From Mycolicibacterium senegalense (lineage in GTDB: Bacteria; Actinomycetota; Actinomycetes; Mycobacteriales; Mycobacteriaceae), in contig NZ_CP081000.1 in the NCBI RefSeq assembly GCF_019645875.1, positions 2,294,001 through 2,358,000 on the forward strand: a stretch of DNA of 64,000 nt. The letters are read 5' to 3'. The position numbers and the translations under genes were made by a program. The notes below the pieces were generated by a model. That model ran no database searches. It saw only the letters and a program-made list of their open reading frames with translations, and was not told the origin of the DNA. Positions 37,603 to 45,669 of this stretch are shown piece by piece. Positions within the stretch are counted from its first letter, which is position 1, and each line of letters opens with the position of its first letter.

Positions 37603-38010
37603 ATGGACATCGCGTTGGTGGCCACCACAAGAGGCCCGTTCGACGAGGCTGTCGCGCGCACGCGGGAAGCACTGGCAGAGCAGGGGTTCGGGGTGCTGAC
37701 CGAGATCGACATCAAGGCCACGCTCAACGCGAAATTGGGCGGGGGCGCCGGTGACGAGGTGGGGGACTACCTGATCCTGGGTGCTTGCAATCCTCAGTTC
37801 GCTCAGCAGGCACTGACCGCATTTCCGCAGATCGGTGTCCTGCTTCCGTGCAACGTGGTGTTGCGCAGCGGCCGCGGCAATGACGCGGTGGTCGTCGTCG
37901 AGGCGATGAATCCGAACCTGATGGCCGAGGTGACCGATGAGCCCGTCCTGACCGATATCGCCACCGAGGTCGGTAGGCGCTTGCAGGCAGCACTGGACCG
38001 TCTTCGCTAG
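37603..38010 (+). CDS. DUF302-family protein
   Basis: 135 residues. It follows the DUF302 pattern: MDIALVATTRGPFDEAVART, LAEQGFGVLTEIDIKATLN, YLILGACNPQFAQQAL, then LLPCNVVLRSGRGNDAVVVV. The start follows AAAGGA at good distance. DUF302 proteins are small cytoplasmic alpha/beta domains whose biochemical role is unknown. It converges with the LysR/PanE-like gene. Confidence 0.85.
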   Translation: MDIALVATTRGPFDEAVARTREALAEQGFGVLTEIDIKATLNAKLGGGAGDEVGDYLILGACNPQFAQQALTAFPQIGVLLPCNVVLRSGRGNDAVVVVEAMNPNLMAEVTDEPVLTDIATEVGRRLQAALDRLR

Positions 38011-38050
38011 CCTCACCCCGAGGCTGCCAACGCCGACAGCTTCCCGCTGT

Positions 38051-39823
38051 CTAGGGGGATGCCACCGGCACGTCGTGAAGACCCGGCGGGCTTGTGGCGG
38101 GCCCGAGTTTCTTGAGCGCGGCGGCCGCGTCGAGGGACCGCACCGGGCGACCCACCCGGGCATGGTCGGCGGTCACCCGCTGGATCAGCTCGTTGACGGG
38201 TGCGTGCAGACCGTGGTTGCGGGCCTGTAACACGATTTCGCCGTTGAACCAGTCGGTTTCGACCTGGGTGTGCCCGCGGGCCACGCTCTGCCAGGTGGAA
38301 CTGAAGTAGTCGTCGTGCACCCGGCCTTGCAGCAGATCGCCGCGACGCTGTGCGTCCTGCTCGGCAGTCACAAAGGGAATCCCGGCGACGGTGAGCACGT
38401 GTTCGGCCTCGGTGCGGGCCCGGGCGATCAGCTCGTCGGCGTCGGGCCCGGGGCGGTATGCCGCGATCACACCGTTCCCGAGATTGGCGATCAGTTTACG
38501 GTGCTTCCATGCCATGACGTCATCGCGGACCTGCGACTGGAATCCGGCGGCGCGCAGCGTGGCGGCGACATGTTCGGCCAGCGCGTCGTGGCCGGTGGGG
38601 TAGCGGCCGAGGTCCAGGATGCCCGCGACCGGACCGCTTTGTTGAATGACCACGCCGGGGTCGAGGTGGGCTGCCGGGAGCATCACGGTGACGCCGTACA
38701 CATCGGCGAATCGCCGCAGGGCGGCGGCCTCGTTGGCCACGCCGTTCTGGGCGATGAACACCGGTGTCTCGACCGGCGCGTGAGCACTGAGATCGTCCAG
38801 GGCGGAGAAGGTTTGGTGGCTCTTGACTGCGAGGATGACGACCGGCCTGGCGGACCAATCGACCTCTGCGGCGCCCGCGGCGGCCGGAAGGCTCACGGTG
38901 TCGCTGCCGGCCTGCGTCACCAGGGTGAGGCCGTGGGTGCGGATGGCGGTGAGGTGCGCACCGCGGGCGACGGCCGTCACGTCGAAGCCGGCCAGCCGCA
39001 ATCGGGCGGCGATCACGCCGCCGATCGCTCCCACCCCGTAGACCACGAGTGGTCGGGTCAGGATCGCCGTCACGATGCGACACCGAGCGGTTCGGCGGAG
39101 TGCGGAGTCGGTGGCGGCCAACTCGCAGATGTTCTGCGCCCCGATCAGCCGATGCTTGATCTGCGGCGTGAAGCCGGCGCCCTCACAAGCATGCACGGCG
39201 GCGATTTCGAGCCCGGAAGCCTGCGGCCCGGTCACCCAGGATCCGTCGGCCAGGGCGGACAGGCCTTGCTTGCGGATTCTCCGATGCGAGTGGGTCGGTG
39301 CCAACAGCACCAGTGGTTCGACCAGCAACCCCACGGTGGTCAGCCCGCCGCTCAGATCCGGACCGAGGAAGTCGTAGTGGCAGGTGATCGCGATATCGAC
39401 GTCGCCTTGGCGCAGTAGGCGAACGGCCGCCGCGCTTGTCTCCTGCTGAACCTGCACTCGCAGATTCGGCTCCTTGTTGCTGAGGTGTTGCATGAGGGGA
39501 ACGGCCAGGGTCGGAATGCCCATGTTGAAGGTGGCGATCGCGACCTGCCCGGACACCCGATCGCGGGTCTCTGCGACTGCACTCATGGCCTCGTCGACGG
39601 CGACCAGGACGCGGCGGACATGCTCGGCGAGCACCTGGCCGCTGCGCGTCAGCCCGAGGGTGCGTCCGTCTCGGCGGAACAGCACCGCACCTGCCTCGTC
39701 TTCGAGGACGCGGAGTTGTTGGGACACCGCAGAACTCGTGATGTTGCGATGCTCAGCCACGGCGGTGACCGAGCCCAGGTCGGCCAGGTCGGCCAACAGC
39801 ATCATCCGACGCAAGTCCAGCAT
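38051..39823 (-). CDS. In-frame fusion of a LysR regulator and a ketopantoate-reductase-like enzyme
   Basis: 590 residues from the ATG at 39823, which has AGGAGG just upstream. Residues 1-60 are the LysR helix-turn-helix (LGSVTAVAEHRNITSSAVSQ), then the effector domain up to about residue 240 (GAQNICELAATD), where a normal LysR would run on another ~50-60 residues. Instead the frame passes through SALRRTARCRIVTAIL into a Rossmann start PLVVYGVGAIGGVIAARLRL and a full PanE/ApbA fold (VDWSARPVVILAVKSHQT, FIAQNGVANEAAAL, AWKHRKLIANLGNGV). The enzyme half could also start at the GTG at 39073, with no visible ribosome site. A deletion that fused two genes is the likely origin. Confidence 0.75.
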   Translation of the reverse strand: MLDLRRMMLLADLADLGSVTAVAEHRNITSSAVSQQLRVLEDEAGAVLFRRDGRTLGLTRSGQVLAEHVRRVLVAVDEAMSAVAETRDRVSGQVAIATFNMGIPTLAVPLMQHLSNKEPNLRVQVQQETSAAAVRLLRQGDVDIAITCHYDFLGPDLSGGLTTVGLLVEPLVLLAPTHSHRRIRKQGLSALADGSWVTGPQASGLEIAAVHACEGAGFTPQIKHRLIGAQNICELAATDSALRRTARCRIVTAILTRPLVVYGVGAIGGVIAARLRLAGFDVTAVARGAHLTAIRTHGLTLVTQAGSDTVSLPAAAGAAEVDWSARPVVILAVKSHQTFSALDDLSAHAPVETPVFIAQNGVANEAAALRRFADVYGVTVMLPAAHLDPGVVIQQSGPVAGILDLGRYPTGHDALAEHVAATLRAAGFQSQVRDDVMAWKHRKLIANLGNGVIAAYRPGPDADELIARARTEAEHVLTVAGIPFVTAEQDAQRRGDLLQGRVHDDYFSSTWQSVARGHTQVETDWFNGEIVLQARNHGLHAPVNELIQRVTADHARVGRPVRSLDAAAALKKLGPATSPPGLHDVPVASP

Positions 39824-40121
39824 CTCCCACCTCCTGCGAGGTGATGATCGCAGAACCAACGGTGGGCAAGGCTGCGGTATGCGCCTCAGGGCATTTGCCG
39901 CTGTGACCCTGAGCAGGGCTTTGAGCGGTCCCGGTGGGCAGGAATCACGCCGGTTGTAATTCTCGCGTCGTCACGGTGGTGGCTGAGATGTTAAGGCGCG
40001 CTGAAAGGTTCCGGTAGCCAAAGACTGTTGTTCACGGCCGTCGTCGCGTCGACGCTGACCACAGCGAGTCAGCTCGGCTGCCTCGCCAGCCCATCGCCGA
40101 GCCAATACGAGGAGTCCGCAG

Positions 40122-41063
40122 ATGACCGATCTCACCGAACGCAATACGCTCACCGACACCGGCCTCGATGTCGTCCCACAAGCGGGCTACATCGGCGCCG
40201 AAATCCGCGGCGTCGACCTCCGCGAAGAACTGGAAGCCGCCGTCGTCGACGAGATCCGGGATGCCCTGCACACCTACAAGGTGATCTTCTTCCGCGATCA
40301 GCAGATCGGTCACGCCGAGCAGATCGCGTTCGCCCGGAACTTCGGAAAGGTGACCCCGGCCCATCCGCACGAGGAGGAACCGCCGGAGGGGTTTCCCGAG
40401 ATCCTGCCGATCGACAGCCGCCGCTACGAACGCCAGTTGGGTCGCAAGCGCACCTCCTACGACAACAGCTGGCACACCGATGTCACCGCGCTGATCAACC
40501 CGCCCGCCGCCTCGATCCTGCGCGCGCACATTCTGCCGCCGTACGGAGGTGACACCGCGTGGACCAATCTCGTTGCGGCGTATGAGAACCTGCCCAAGGA
40601 GTTGCGTGAGTTCGCCGACAAACTGGACATCAAGCACCAGTTCAACGCCCGGGCGGTGGCCGGCAGCCAGCGGGACCGCAAGGTGCGGGAGGCGAACCTG
40701 GTGACCTATCACCCCGCCGTCCGGGTGCATCCGGTGACGGGGGAGCGCGCGCTGTTCGTGAGTCCCGGCTTCACCCGTGGTGCCCGCGAGATCCGCGGTT
40801 ACACGCCGACCCAGAGCGAGGCGATCCTCAAGCTGCTGTGGGACGAGGCGACGCGCACCGAGTACACGGTCCGGTTCCGCTGGGCTCCGGGCAGTATCGC
40901 GTTCTGGGACAACCGGGCCACCGCGCATCTGGCCATCGCCGACGCCGGCCACCTCGACTATGACCGTGTGCTCTACCGCGTCACCCTCGAAGGAGACGTT
41001 CCCGTGGGTGTCGACGGACGGACATCCGAATCGGTGTCCGGAGAACCGTTCTACGGATCCTGA
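40122..41063 (+). CDS. TauD/TfdA-family Fe(II)/2-oxoglutarate dioxygenase
   Basis: 313 residues. The family hydroxylates sulfonates, sulfate esters or aryloxy acids, using 2-oxoglutarate and O2. The iron site is visible: His118 and Asp120 in SWHTDVT, and the distal His in NRATAHLAI. The 2-oxoglutarate Arg lies in RVLYRVTLEG. The length and GAEIRGVDL start fit the alkyl-sulfatase/taurine group, but the substrate cannot be told. GAGGAG lies before the ATG. The 298 bp upstream, to the LysR start at 39823, must hold divergent promoters; no clear motif is seen there. Confidence 0.9.
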   Translation: MTDLTERNTLTDTGLDVVPQAGYIGAEIRGVDLREELEAAVVDEIRDALHTYKVIFFRDQQIGHAEQIAFARNFGKVTPAHPHEEEPPEGFPEILPIDSRRYERQLGRKRTSYDNSWHTDVTALINPPAASILRAHILPPYGGDTAWTNLVAAYENLPKELREFADKLDIKHQFNARAVAGSQRDRKVREANLVTYHPAVRVHPVTGERALFVSPGFTRGAREIRGYTPTQSEAILKLLWDEATRTEYTVRFRWAPGSIAFWDNRATAHLAIADAGHLDYDRVLYRVTLEGDVPVGVDGRTSESVSGEPFYGS

Positions 41064-41094
41064 TCACCCACTACGTCACAGGAAGCAGCCAACC

Positions 41095-41154
41095 ATGACA
41101 GATGCATCACCGCGGATCGAGCGTCGCCGACTGGCAGTGGCGGCCGCGGCATGA
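41095..41154 (+). CDS. 19-residue upstream ORF coupled to the nitroreductase gene
   Basis: Begins 31 bp after the dioxygenase stop, with AGGAAG 9 bases ahead of the ATG, and encodes MTDASPRIERRRLAVAAAA. Its TGA overlaps the nitroreductase ATG (ATGA). The downstream ATG has no ribosome site of its own, so translation is probably coupled. It may be a real leader peptide or the remnant of a lost gene. Confidence 0.4.
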   Translation: MTDASPRIERRRLAVAAAA

Positions 41155-41948
41155 CCGTCATCGCCCGCTACGGCGATATCGATGCGGTGCTGGCCGTACA
41201 CAACGAGACACTGGCGCTGCAACTCGCACACCGGTCCGTGCGCAAGTTCACCGCGGAACCGGTGACTGATGAGCAACTTTCGGCGCTGGTGGCCGCCGCG
41301 CAGTCGGCGGCGACCAGCTCGAACCTGCAACCGTGGAGCGTGATCGCCGTCCGTGATCCGCAACGCAAGGCGCGCTTGGCCACCCTGGCCAACAACCAGC
41401 AGTTCATCAACGAGGCACCGTTGTTTCTGGTCTGGGTGGCCGATCTGGGCCGTGCCCGCCGACTCGCGCAGCGGGCGGGGACCGCACTGGACGGTGCGGA
41501 CTACCTGGAAACCACGATCATCGGATTCGTTGACACGGCTCTGGCAGCCCAGAACGCCGTGATGGCCGCCGAATCATTCGGACTGGGAACGGTTTTCGTC
41601 GGCGCAATCCGCAACCACCCCGAAGAGGTGGCGGCAGAATTGGGGCTGCCGCCGCACGCCGTGGCGACCTTCGGTCTGGCCGTCGGCAGCCCGGATCCGA
41701 CGGAGAACGCCGGCATCAAACCGCGCCTGCCCCGGGATGCGGTGCTGCACCGCGAGCGTTACGACGTACAGGCGGCAGACGCGCATGTGCCCGCCTACGA
41801 CGACCGGCTGGCGGTCTACAACGACCGCTACGGGTTGTCGGGCAGCTGGAGTGAGCGGGTGCTGAGCCGGCTCGCCGGTCCGCATTCGCTGTCCGGTCGA
41901 CACCGGTTGCGGGAACAACTGGAGCGCCTGGGCCTGCCCTCACGTTGA
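41151..41948 (+). CDS. NAD(P)H-dependent flavin nitroreductase-like oxidoreductase
   Basis: 265 residues. It matches the FMN-binding nitroreductase family: HRSVRKFTAEPVTDEQLSAL, the flavin-site SAATSSNLQPWSVIAV, a middle DTALAAQNAVMAAESFGLGT with the active-site helix, and a family-typical ~60-residue tail (YDDRLAVYNDRYGLSGSW). It reduces flavins, quinones or nitro compounds with NAD(P)H. It follows the dioxygenase, and the two may supply or use reduced flavin for a sulfur pathway, but this is inference. Confidence 0.88.
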   Translation: MTVIARYGDIDAVLAVHNETLALQLAHRSVRKFTAEPVTDEQLSALVAAAQSAATSSNLQPWSVIAVRDPQRKARLATLANNQQFINEAPLFLVWVADLGRARRLAQRAGTALDGADYLETTIIGFVDTALAAQNAVMAAESFGLGTVFVGAIRNHPEEVAAELGLPPHAVATFGLAVGSPDPTENAGIKPRLPRDAVLHRERYDVQAADAHVPAYDDRLAVYNDRYGLSGSWSERVLSRLAGPHSLSGRHRLREQLERLGLPSR

Positions 41949-41952
41949 GCCA

Positions 41953-42002
41953 TTGTCACGCTGGCGTGGCTCTCGGATTCGACAGCCACGCCAGCGTGAC
42001 AA
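41953..42002. terminator. Strong hairpin after the nitroreductase gene
   Basis: Two exact 19-base arms (TTGTCACGCTGGCGTGGCT and its complement) with a 12-base loop begin 4 bp after the stop codon. There is no U-tract. It is most likely a mycobacterial-type terminator; an operator is less likely because it follows rather than precedes a gene. Confidence 0.6.
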
Positions 42003-42097
42003 AGCTCAGGACATGCCGCACCGTGGCCGACGTTGACCGAGCACCGCCGTGACGTCTTACCCGCCAAGCAGCTTGATGGGTGCGGAGAAGTACGTTG

Positions 42098-42904
42098 ATG
42101 CCCATGGATACTCCGATCGCTGTCGTCACGGGGGCGAGTCGCGGCGCCGGCCGCGGAATCGCCGCGGCCCTGCTCGCCTCGGGTTGGCGGGTGTATGTCA
42201 CCGGACGGACGGCGACGGATCCGGGGGAGGGCGGCATCGCCGTGCAACTCGACCACGCCGATGACGCGGCCGTGCGTGCGCTGTTCGAGCGGATCGGCGA
42301 GCAGGAGGGTCGGCTCGACATCCTGGTCAACAATGCCGCCGCGATCCACGACGACCTGGTGAACCCGAAACCGTTCTGGGAGAAGCCGATCGAATTGGCC
42401 GACGTGCTGAACGTCGGGTTGCGCTCGGCCTATGTGGCGTCCTGGCATGCCGCGCCGCTGTTGCTCGCCGCGGACAGGGGCCTGATCGCGTTCACCTCGT
42501 CGCCCGGATCGGTCTGCTACATGCATGGCCCCGCCTACGGCGCCCAGAAGGCCGGGGTGGACAAGCTGGCCGCCGACATGGCGGTCGACTTCGCCGACAC
42601 CGGGGTGTCGACGGTGTCGATCTGGATGGGCATCCTGCTCACCGAGAAATTCAAGGCCGCCTTCGCCGGGCATCCCGACGCCCTGGCCAAGACCGCTGAG
42701 CACGCCGAAACGCCCGAGTTCACCGGCTACCTGATCGACGCGCTGTACCGCGACCCGGAGCTGGCGCAGCTGTCCGGACGCACCGTGATCGGCGCCGAAC
42801 TCGCGGCCCGCTACGGCATCACCGATGAAGGCGGGCGGGTACCCCCGTCGCACCGGGACATGCTCGGCGCGCCGAGAGAACCCAGCTCGGCCGTCGTCAG
42901 GTAG
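42098..42904 (+). CDS. Short-chain dehydrogenase/reductase
   Basis: 268 residues. Classical SDR: NAD(P)-binding TGASRGAGRGIAAALL, LDILVNNAAA, and an active site where SSPGS (Ser) precedes the Tyr-x3-Lys in YGAQKAGVDKLA. The C-terminal WMGILLTEKF region is where the substrate loop lies. Substrate unknown. It starts after GGAG and converges with the DapB-like gene, 3 bp between stop codons. Confidence 0.88.
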   Translation: MPMDTPIAVVTGASRGAGRGIAAALLASGWRVYVTGRTATDPGEGGIAVQLDHADDAAVRALFERIGEQEGRLDILVNNAAAIHDDLVNPKPFWEKPIELADVLNVGLRSAYVASWHAAPLLLAADRGLIAFTSSPGSVCYMHGPAYGAQKAGVDKLAADMAVDFADTGVSTVSIWMGILLTEKFKAAFAGHPDALAKTAEHAETPEFTGYLIDALYRDPELAQLSGRTVIGAELAARYGITDEGGRVPPSHRDMLGAPREPSSAVVR

Positions 42905-42907
42905 TCG

Positions 42908-43972
42908 TCACCGCCGAAACCCGGTGTGGCTGCGGATCAGTGGCAGCGTCGCGAGGGTGGCGAACCCCGGCTCGGCCTCACACACCTCGGGTACCGCGTT
43001 GAGGACCTGCATCGCGGTGGCCACGTTGGCCGCCCGCACATGCTCGGCCATCGTGGCCTCGCGGGTGAAGCTGGCCAGGCTGAAGAAGTGCGTCTGCATC
43101 GATGGGTCGCCCTCGATGGTCAGGGTCCAGCCGTGTTTGGGCCGCGGCCAGTGGTCGGGATATTCGTTGCCGACCGTCCACAGCGTCTCGATCTCGATGA
43201 GCGCCTCACCGTCTCGCACCCCCACCCAGTTCCACCGCTGTCCGGCAGTGGTTCCGGCCGCCAGCAGGTGGTCGAAGATCTGGTGGTCGTGACGGGCGGG
43301 AACCGCCTCCACCGACGAGGTGACCTCGTCGATGTCGGCGCCGAGGGCATCGGCCAGAAGCCACACCTGCTCGGTGAACAACTCGTTGTTGAAGGCCAGG
43401 AATTCGGTGGCGTCGACGCCGATCTCGTCCACGGGACGGCCGAACGACATGTTGTCGAAAGTGATATGGGTGCTGTCGTAATCCGACCAGTCGGCACGCT
43501 CCTGCAGGGTGATCTTGTCGATCCGGCGGCTCATGCCGGACAGCACCAGCGGCAGGGCACCGGACAGGTTTCCCGGGTTGAGCCCGCTGCCGTGGACCGT
43601 CGTCCCACCGGTCTCACACGCCGCGAGCAGCCGGTCCCGGTCTGGCGCGGGCATTCGCTGCGGATGGAAAAGGAACGCCGTCGTCACCACGTTCTTGCCG
43701 CTGGCCAGCAAGGCGCACACGTCGTCCAGGTCCGTGGTCCGCGGGGTGTAGACGACGCAGTCGGCATCCAATGCGAGGATGGCCCGCACGTCGGTGGTGG
43801 CGCGAACGCCGATCGGCGCCCGGCCCAACAGGTCTCCGACGTCGACGCCGTCCTTGTCACCTGAATACACCCGGACCCCGACCACGTCGAGGTCCGGACG
43901 GTCGTCGAGGGCCGCTCCCAGCGTCTCGATCCCGACCGCCCCGGTTCCCCACTGAATCACCCGATAAGTCAT
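42908..43972 (-). CDS. DapB-like (dihydrodipicolinate-reductase-fold) oxidoreductase
   Basis: 354 residues from the ATG at 43972; a TTG three codons earlier is possible. The N-terminal Rossmann domain is YRVIQWGTGAVGIETLGAAL, then LDVVGVRVYSGDK and ALDADCVVYTPR. The rest resembles the mycobacterial branch of this fold (SGLNPGNLSGALPLVLSGM), much longer than true DapB. These are related to 2,4-diaminopentanoate dehydrogenases, but the real substrate is unknown. Confidence 0.8.
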   Translation of the reverse strand: MTYRVIQWGTGAVGIETLGAALDDRPDLDVVGVRVYSGDKDGVDVGDLLGRAPIGVRATTDVRAILALDADCVVYTPRTTDLDDVCALLASGKNVVTTAFLFHPQRMPAPDRDRLLAACETGGTTVHGSGLNPGNLSGALPLVLSGMSRRIDKITLQERADWSDYDSTHITFDNMSFGRPVDEIGVDATEFLAFNNELFTEQVWLLADALGADIDEVTSSVEAVPARHDHQIFDHLLAAGTTAGQRWNWVGVRDGEALIEIETLWTVGNEYPDHWPRPKHGWTLTIEGDPSMQTHFFSLASFTREATMAEHVRAANVATAMQVLNAVPEVCEAEPGFATLATLPLIRSHTGFRR

Positions 43973-44017
43973 AGGCCGCAATTGAAGCCGATCGCGGCCG
44001 GTTACGAGGCGAGCACG

Positions 44018-44515
44018 CTAGATGCCGGTGAGATAGCGGCGCGTCACCACCCGCTGCAGCAACCGCGTCACCGGTCCGCCCAACCGGCTCCACCAGGTGG
44101 CCGGCCGGGAGAATGCGACCACTTCGGCGAGCACCTCGTCGGTCGACGGGTCGTAGCGGACCGAGAACAACTCCTCTCCGGACTCGGGATGCCCGACCAG
44201 GGTGCCGTAGGCGAAACCCCGTCGATCGGGTTCGTCGAGCACGTACACCACGCGGCAGGGTGCCGGTACCGGACCGAGGCGGACCAGCAGGTCGGTGCCC
44301 ACGGTGGCGGCTTCGGCGGCGGCCTGCACCCGCAGGCCGGCGCCGCGTTGCATGCCCCAGCGCAAGACGGAATCGGCGGCCCGGTCGAAGCGGGCTCGGC
44401 CGGTGCCGATCACCTCCGAGGCCTGGATATGGCGGTAGCCGGCGGGCGGGTCGCCGGCAGTGGCACCCACCTCCGGATAGCTCAACGACAACCGTGCCAG
44501 GTCGTGCAGTTTCAC
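44018..44515 (-). CDS. DUF1990-family protein
   Basis: 165 residues with the DUF1990 pattern: LHDLARLSLSYPEVGAT, then GTGRARFDRAADSVLRWGMQ, and FAYGTLVGHPESGEELFSV near the end. It is a soluble beta-barrel-like family without known activity. It is divergent from the thioesterase gene, 31 bp apart, so the two promoters are packed together. Confidence 0.85.
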   Translation of the reverse strand: MKLHDLARLSLSYPEVGATAGDPPAGYRHIQASEVIGTGRARFDRAADSVLRWGMQRGAGLRVQAAAEAATVGTDLLVRLGPVPAPCRVVYVLDEPDRRGFAYGTLVGHPESGEELFSVRYDPSTDEVLAEVVAFSRPATWWSRLGGPVTRLLQRVVTRRYLTGI

Positions 44516-44546
44516 GTCACCACCATGGCACTAATACGGTGGCTTC

Positions 44547-45167
44547 GTGGCCACACCAACAGCGCACCCCGGCGGAGGGTTCAACCCGCCCGAGCCCACC
44601 GATCGCGGCGGCCCCGATTACGGGCGCTTCATCGAGGCGGTGCGCACACTGCAGGACCACGCACGCAGCGCCGACGCCCCGGACGAGGTGATCACCGAGG
44701 CCGCCGACCTGATCGAGAAGGTGTCGGCGTTGCTGGCCCCGTACGAAGCCGACGAATGGAATTCACCGTCCGGTCGGCGAATGGACCTGCCCAACCGTGG
44801 CAACGTCAACAACGTGCCGGTGCAGCTGAAACGGACCGACGACAACCGGATCGCCGGGACCGCCCGCTTCCGGCGTTTCCACCTCGGCCGCAACGGTGCG
44901 GTGCACGGCGGCTCGCTGGCACTGCTGTTCGACTCACTGCTCGGCTACACCGCGGCCAAACTGACCGGCAGCATGTATCAGCGCACCGCATACCTGCACG
45001 TCAACTACCGCAGGATCGCCCCGATCGAAAAAGAGTTGCAGGTGCAGGCCGGCATCAACCGCATCGAGGGGCGCAAGATCTTCGTCGAAGGACGTCTGCT
45101 CGACGGCGACGACGTGCTCACCGAGGCCGAGGCGCTGTTCGTGCGGCTCAAGCCGGGGCAGCCATGA
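44547..45167 (+). CDS. Hotdog-fold (PaaI-type) thioesterase
   Basis: 206 residues from a GTG. The N-terminal ~100 residues are a variable lead segment. The hotdog core follows, with the conserved GRNGAVHGGSLALLFDSLLG (His-Gly-Gly turn), TAYLHVNYRRIAP and GRKIFVEGRLLDGDDVLTEA. It probably hydrolyses acyl-CoA esters. Its stop overlaps the start of the membrane-protein gene (ATGA). Confidence 0.85.
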   Translation: MATPTAHPGGGFNPPEPTDRGGPDYGRFIEAVRTLQDHARSADAPDEVITEAADLIEKVSALLAPYEADEWNSPSGRRMDLPNRGNVNNVPVQLKRTDDNRIAGTARFRRFHLGRNGAVHGGSLALLFDSLLGYTAAKLTGSMYQRTAYLHVNYRRIAPIEKELQVQAGINRIEGRKIFVEGRLLDGDDVLTEAEALFVRLKPGQP

Positions 45168-45595
45168 GCCTGGCGACCAACCTTGCCGAGGTGAAGCGGC
45201 GCTGGACCAGCTGGCGGGAAAGGCTGCGCGCGCGCCCGGCCGTCGAGTTCACCTACCGCATCGTCGTCGGTGTGGTGGGCACGCTGGTGCTGGCGGTCGG
45301 CATCGTGGCGATCCCGTATCCCGGCCCGGGCTGGGCCATCGTGTTCCTCGGGCTGGCGATTCTGGCCAGCGAGTTCGACTTCGCCAAGCGGGCGCTGCGC
45401 TACGTCCGGGCCCGCTACGACTCCGTGATGGCCTGGTTCGACCGCCAGCACATCGCGGTCAAAGGTGTCAGTGCCGCTTTCACCGGACTGGTGGTGGTCG
45501 GCACGCTGTGGCTGTTCGGCGTTGTCGGTTTCGCGGCGGGCCTGGTCGGGTTGGAGCAGGAGTGGCTCAAGAGCCCTCTCGGGATGGGGTCCTGA
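45164..45595 (+). CDS. Small PGPGW-type membrane protein
   Basis: 143 residues. Transmembrane helices are at ~30-50 (TYRIVVGVVGTLVLAVGIVA), 55-70 (GWAIVFLGLAILASEF) and 103-125 (GLVVVGTLWLFGVVGFAAGL). The conserved IPYPGPGW motif between the first two marks a small actinobacterial membrane family of unknown role. It is translated from an ATG that overlaps the thioesterase stop. Confidence 0.8.
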   Translation: MSLATNLAEVKRRWTSWRERLRARPAVEFTYRIVVGVVGTLVLAVGIVAIPYPGPGWAIVFLGLAILASEFDFAKRALRYVRARYDSVMAWFDRQHIAVKGVSAAFTGLVVVGTLWLFGVVGFAAGLVGLEQEWLKSPLGMGS

Positions 45596-45669
45596 TCAGC
45601 AACACCGATGGCCCACACCGATAGCATGACAGCGTTCGCATCAGCCCACGCATGGTAGGAGACTCCCCG

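Noticed and set aside
38008..38024. Small inverted repeat between the convergent DUF302 and LysR/PanE genes
   Set aside because: Only a 6-bp stem with no T-run; not distinguishable from chance at this G+C.
40028..40121. Possible leader peptide from a TTG before the dioxygenase gene
   Set aside because: It has no ribosome site and the frame runs on into the dioxygenase gene out of register; too weak to list.
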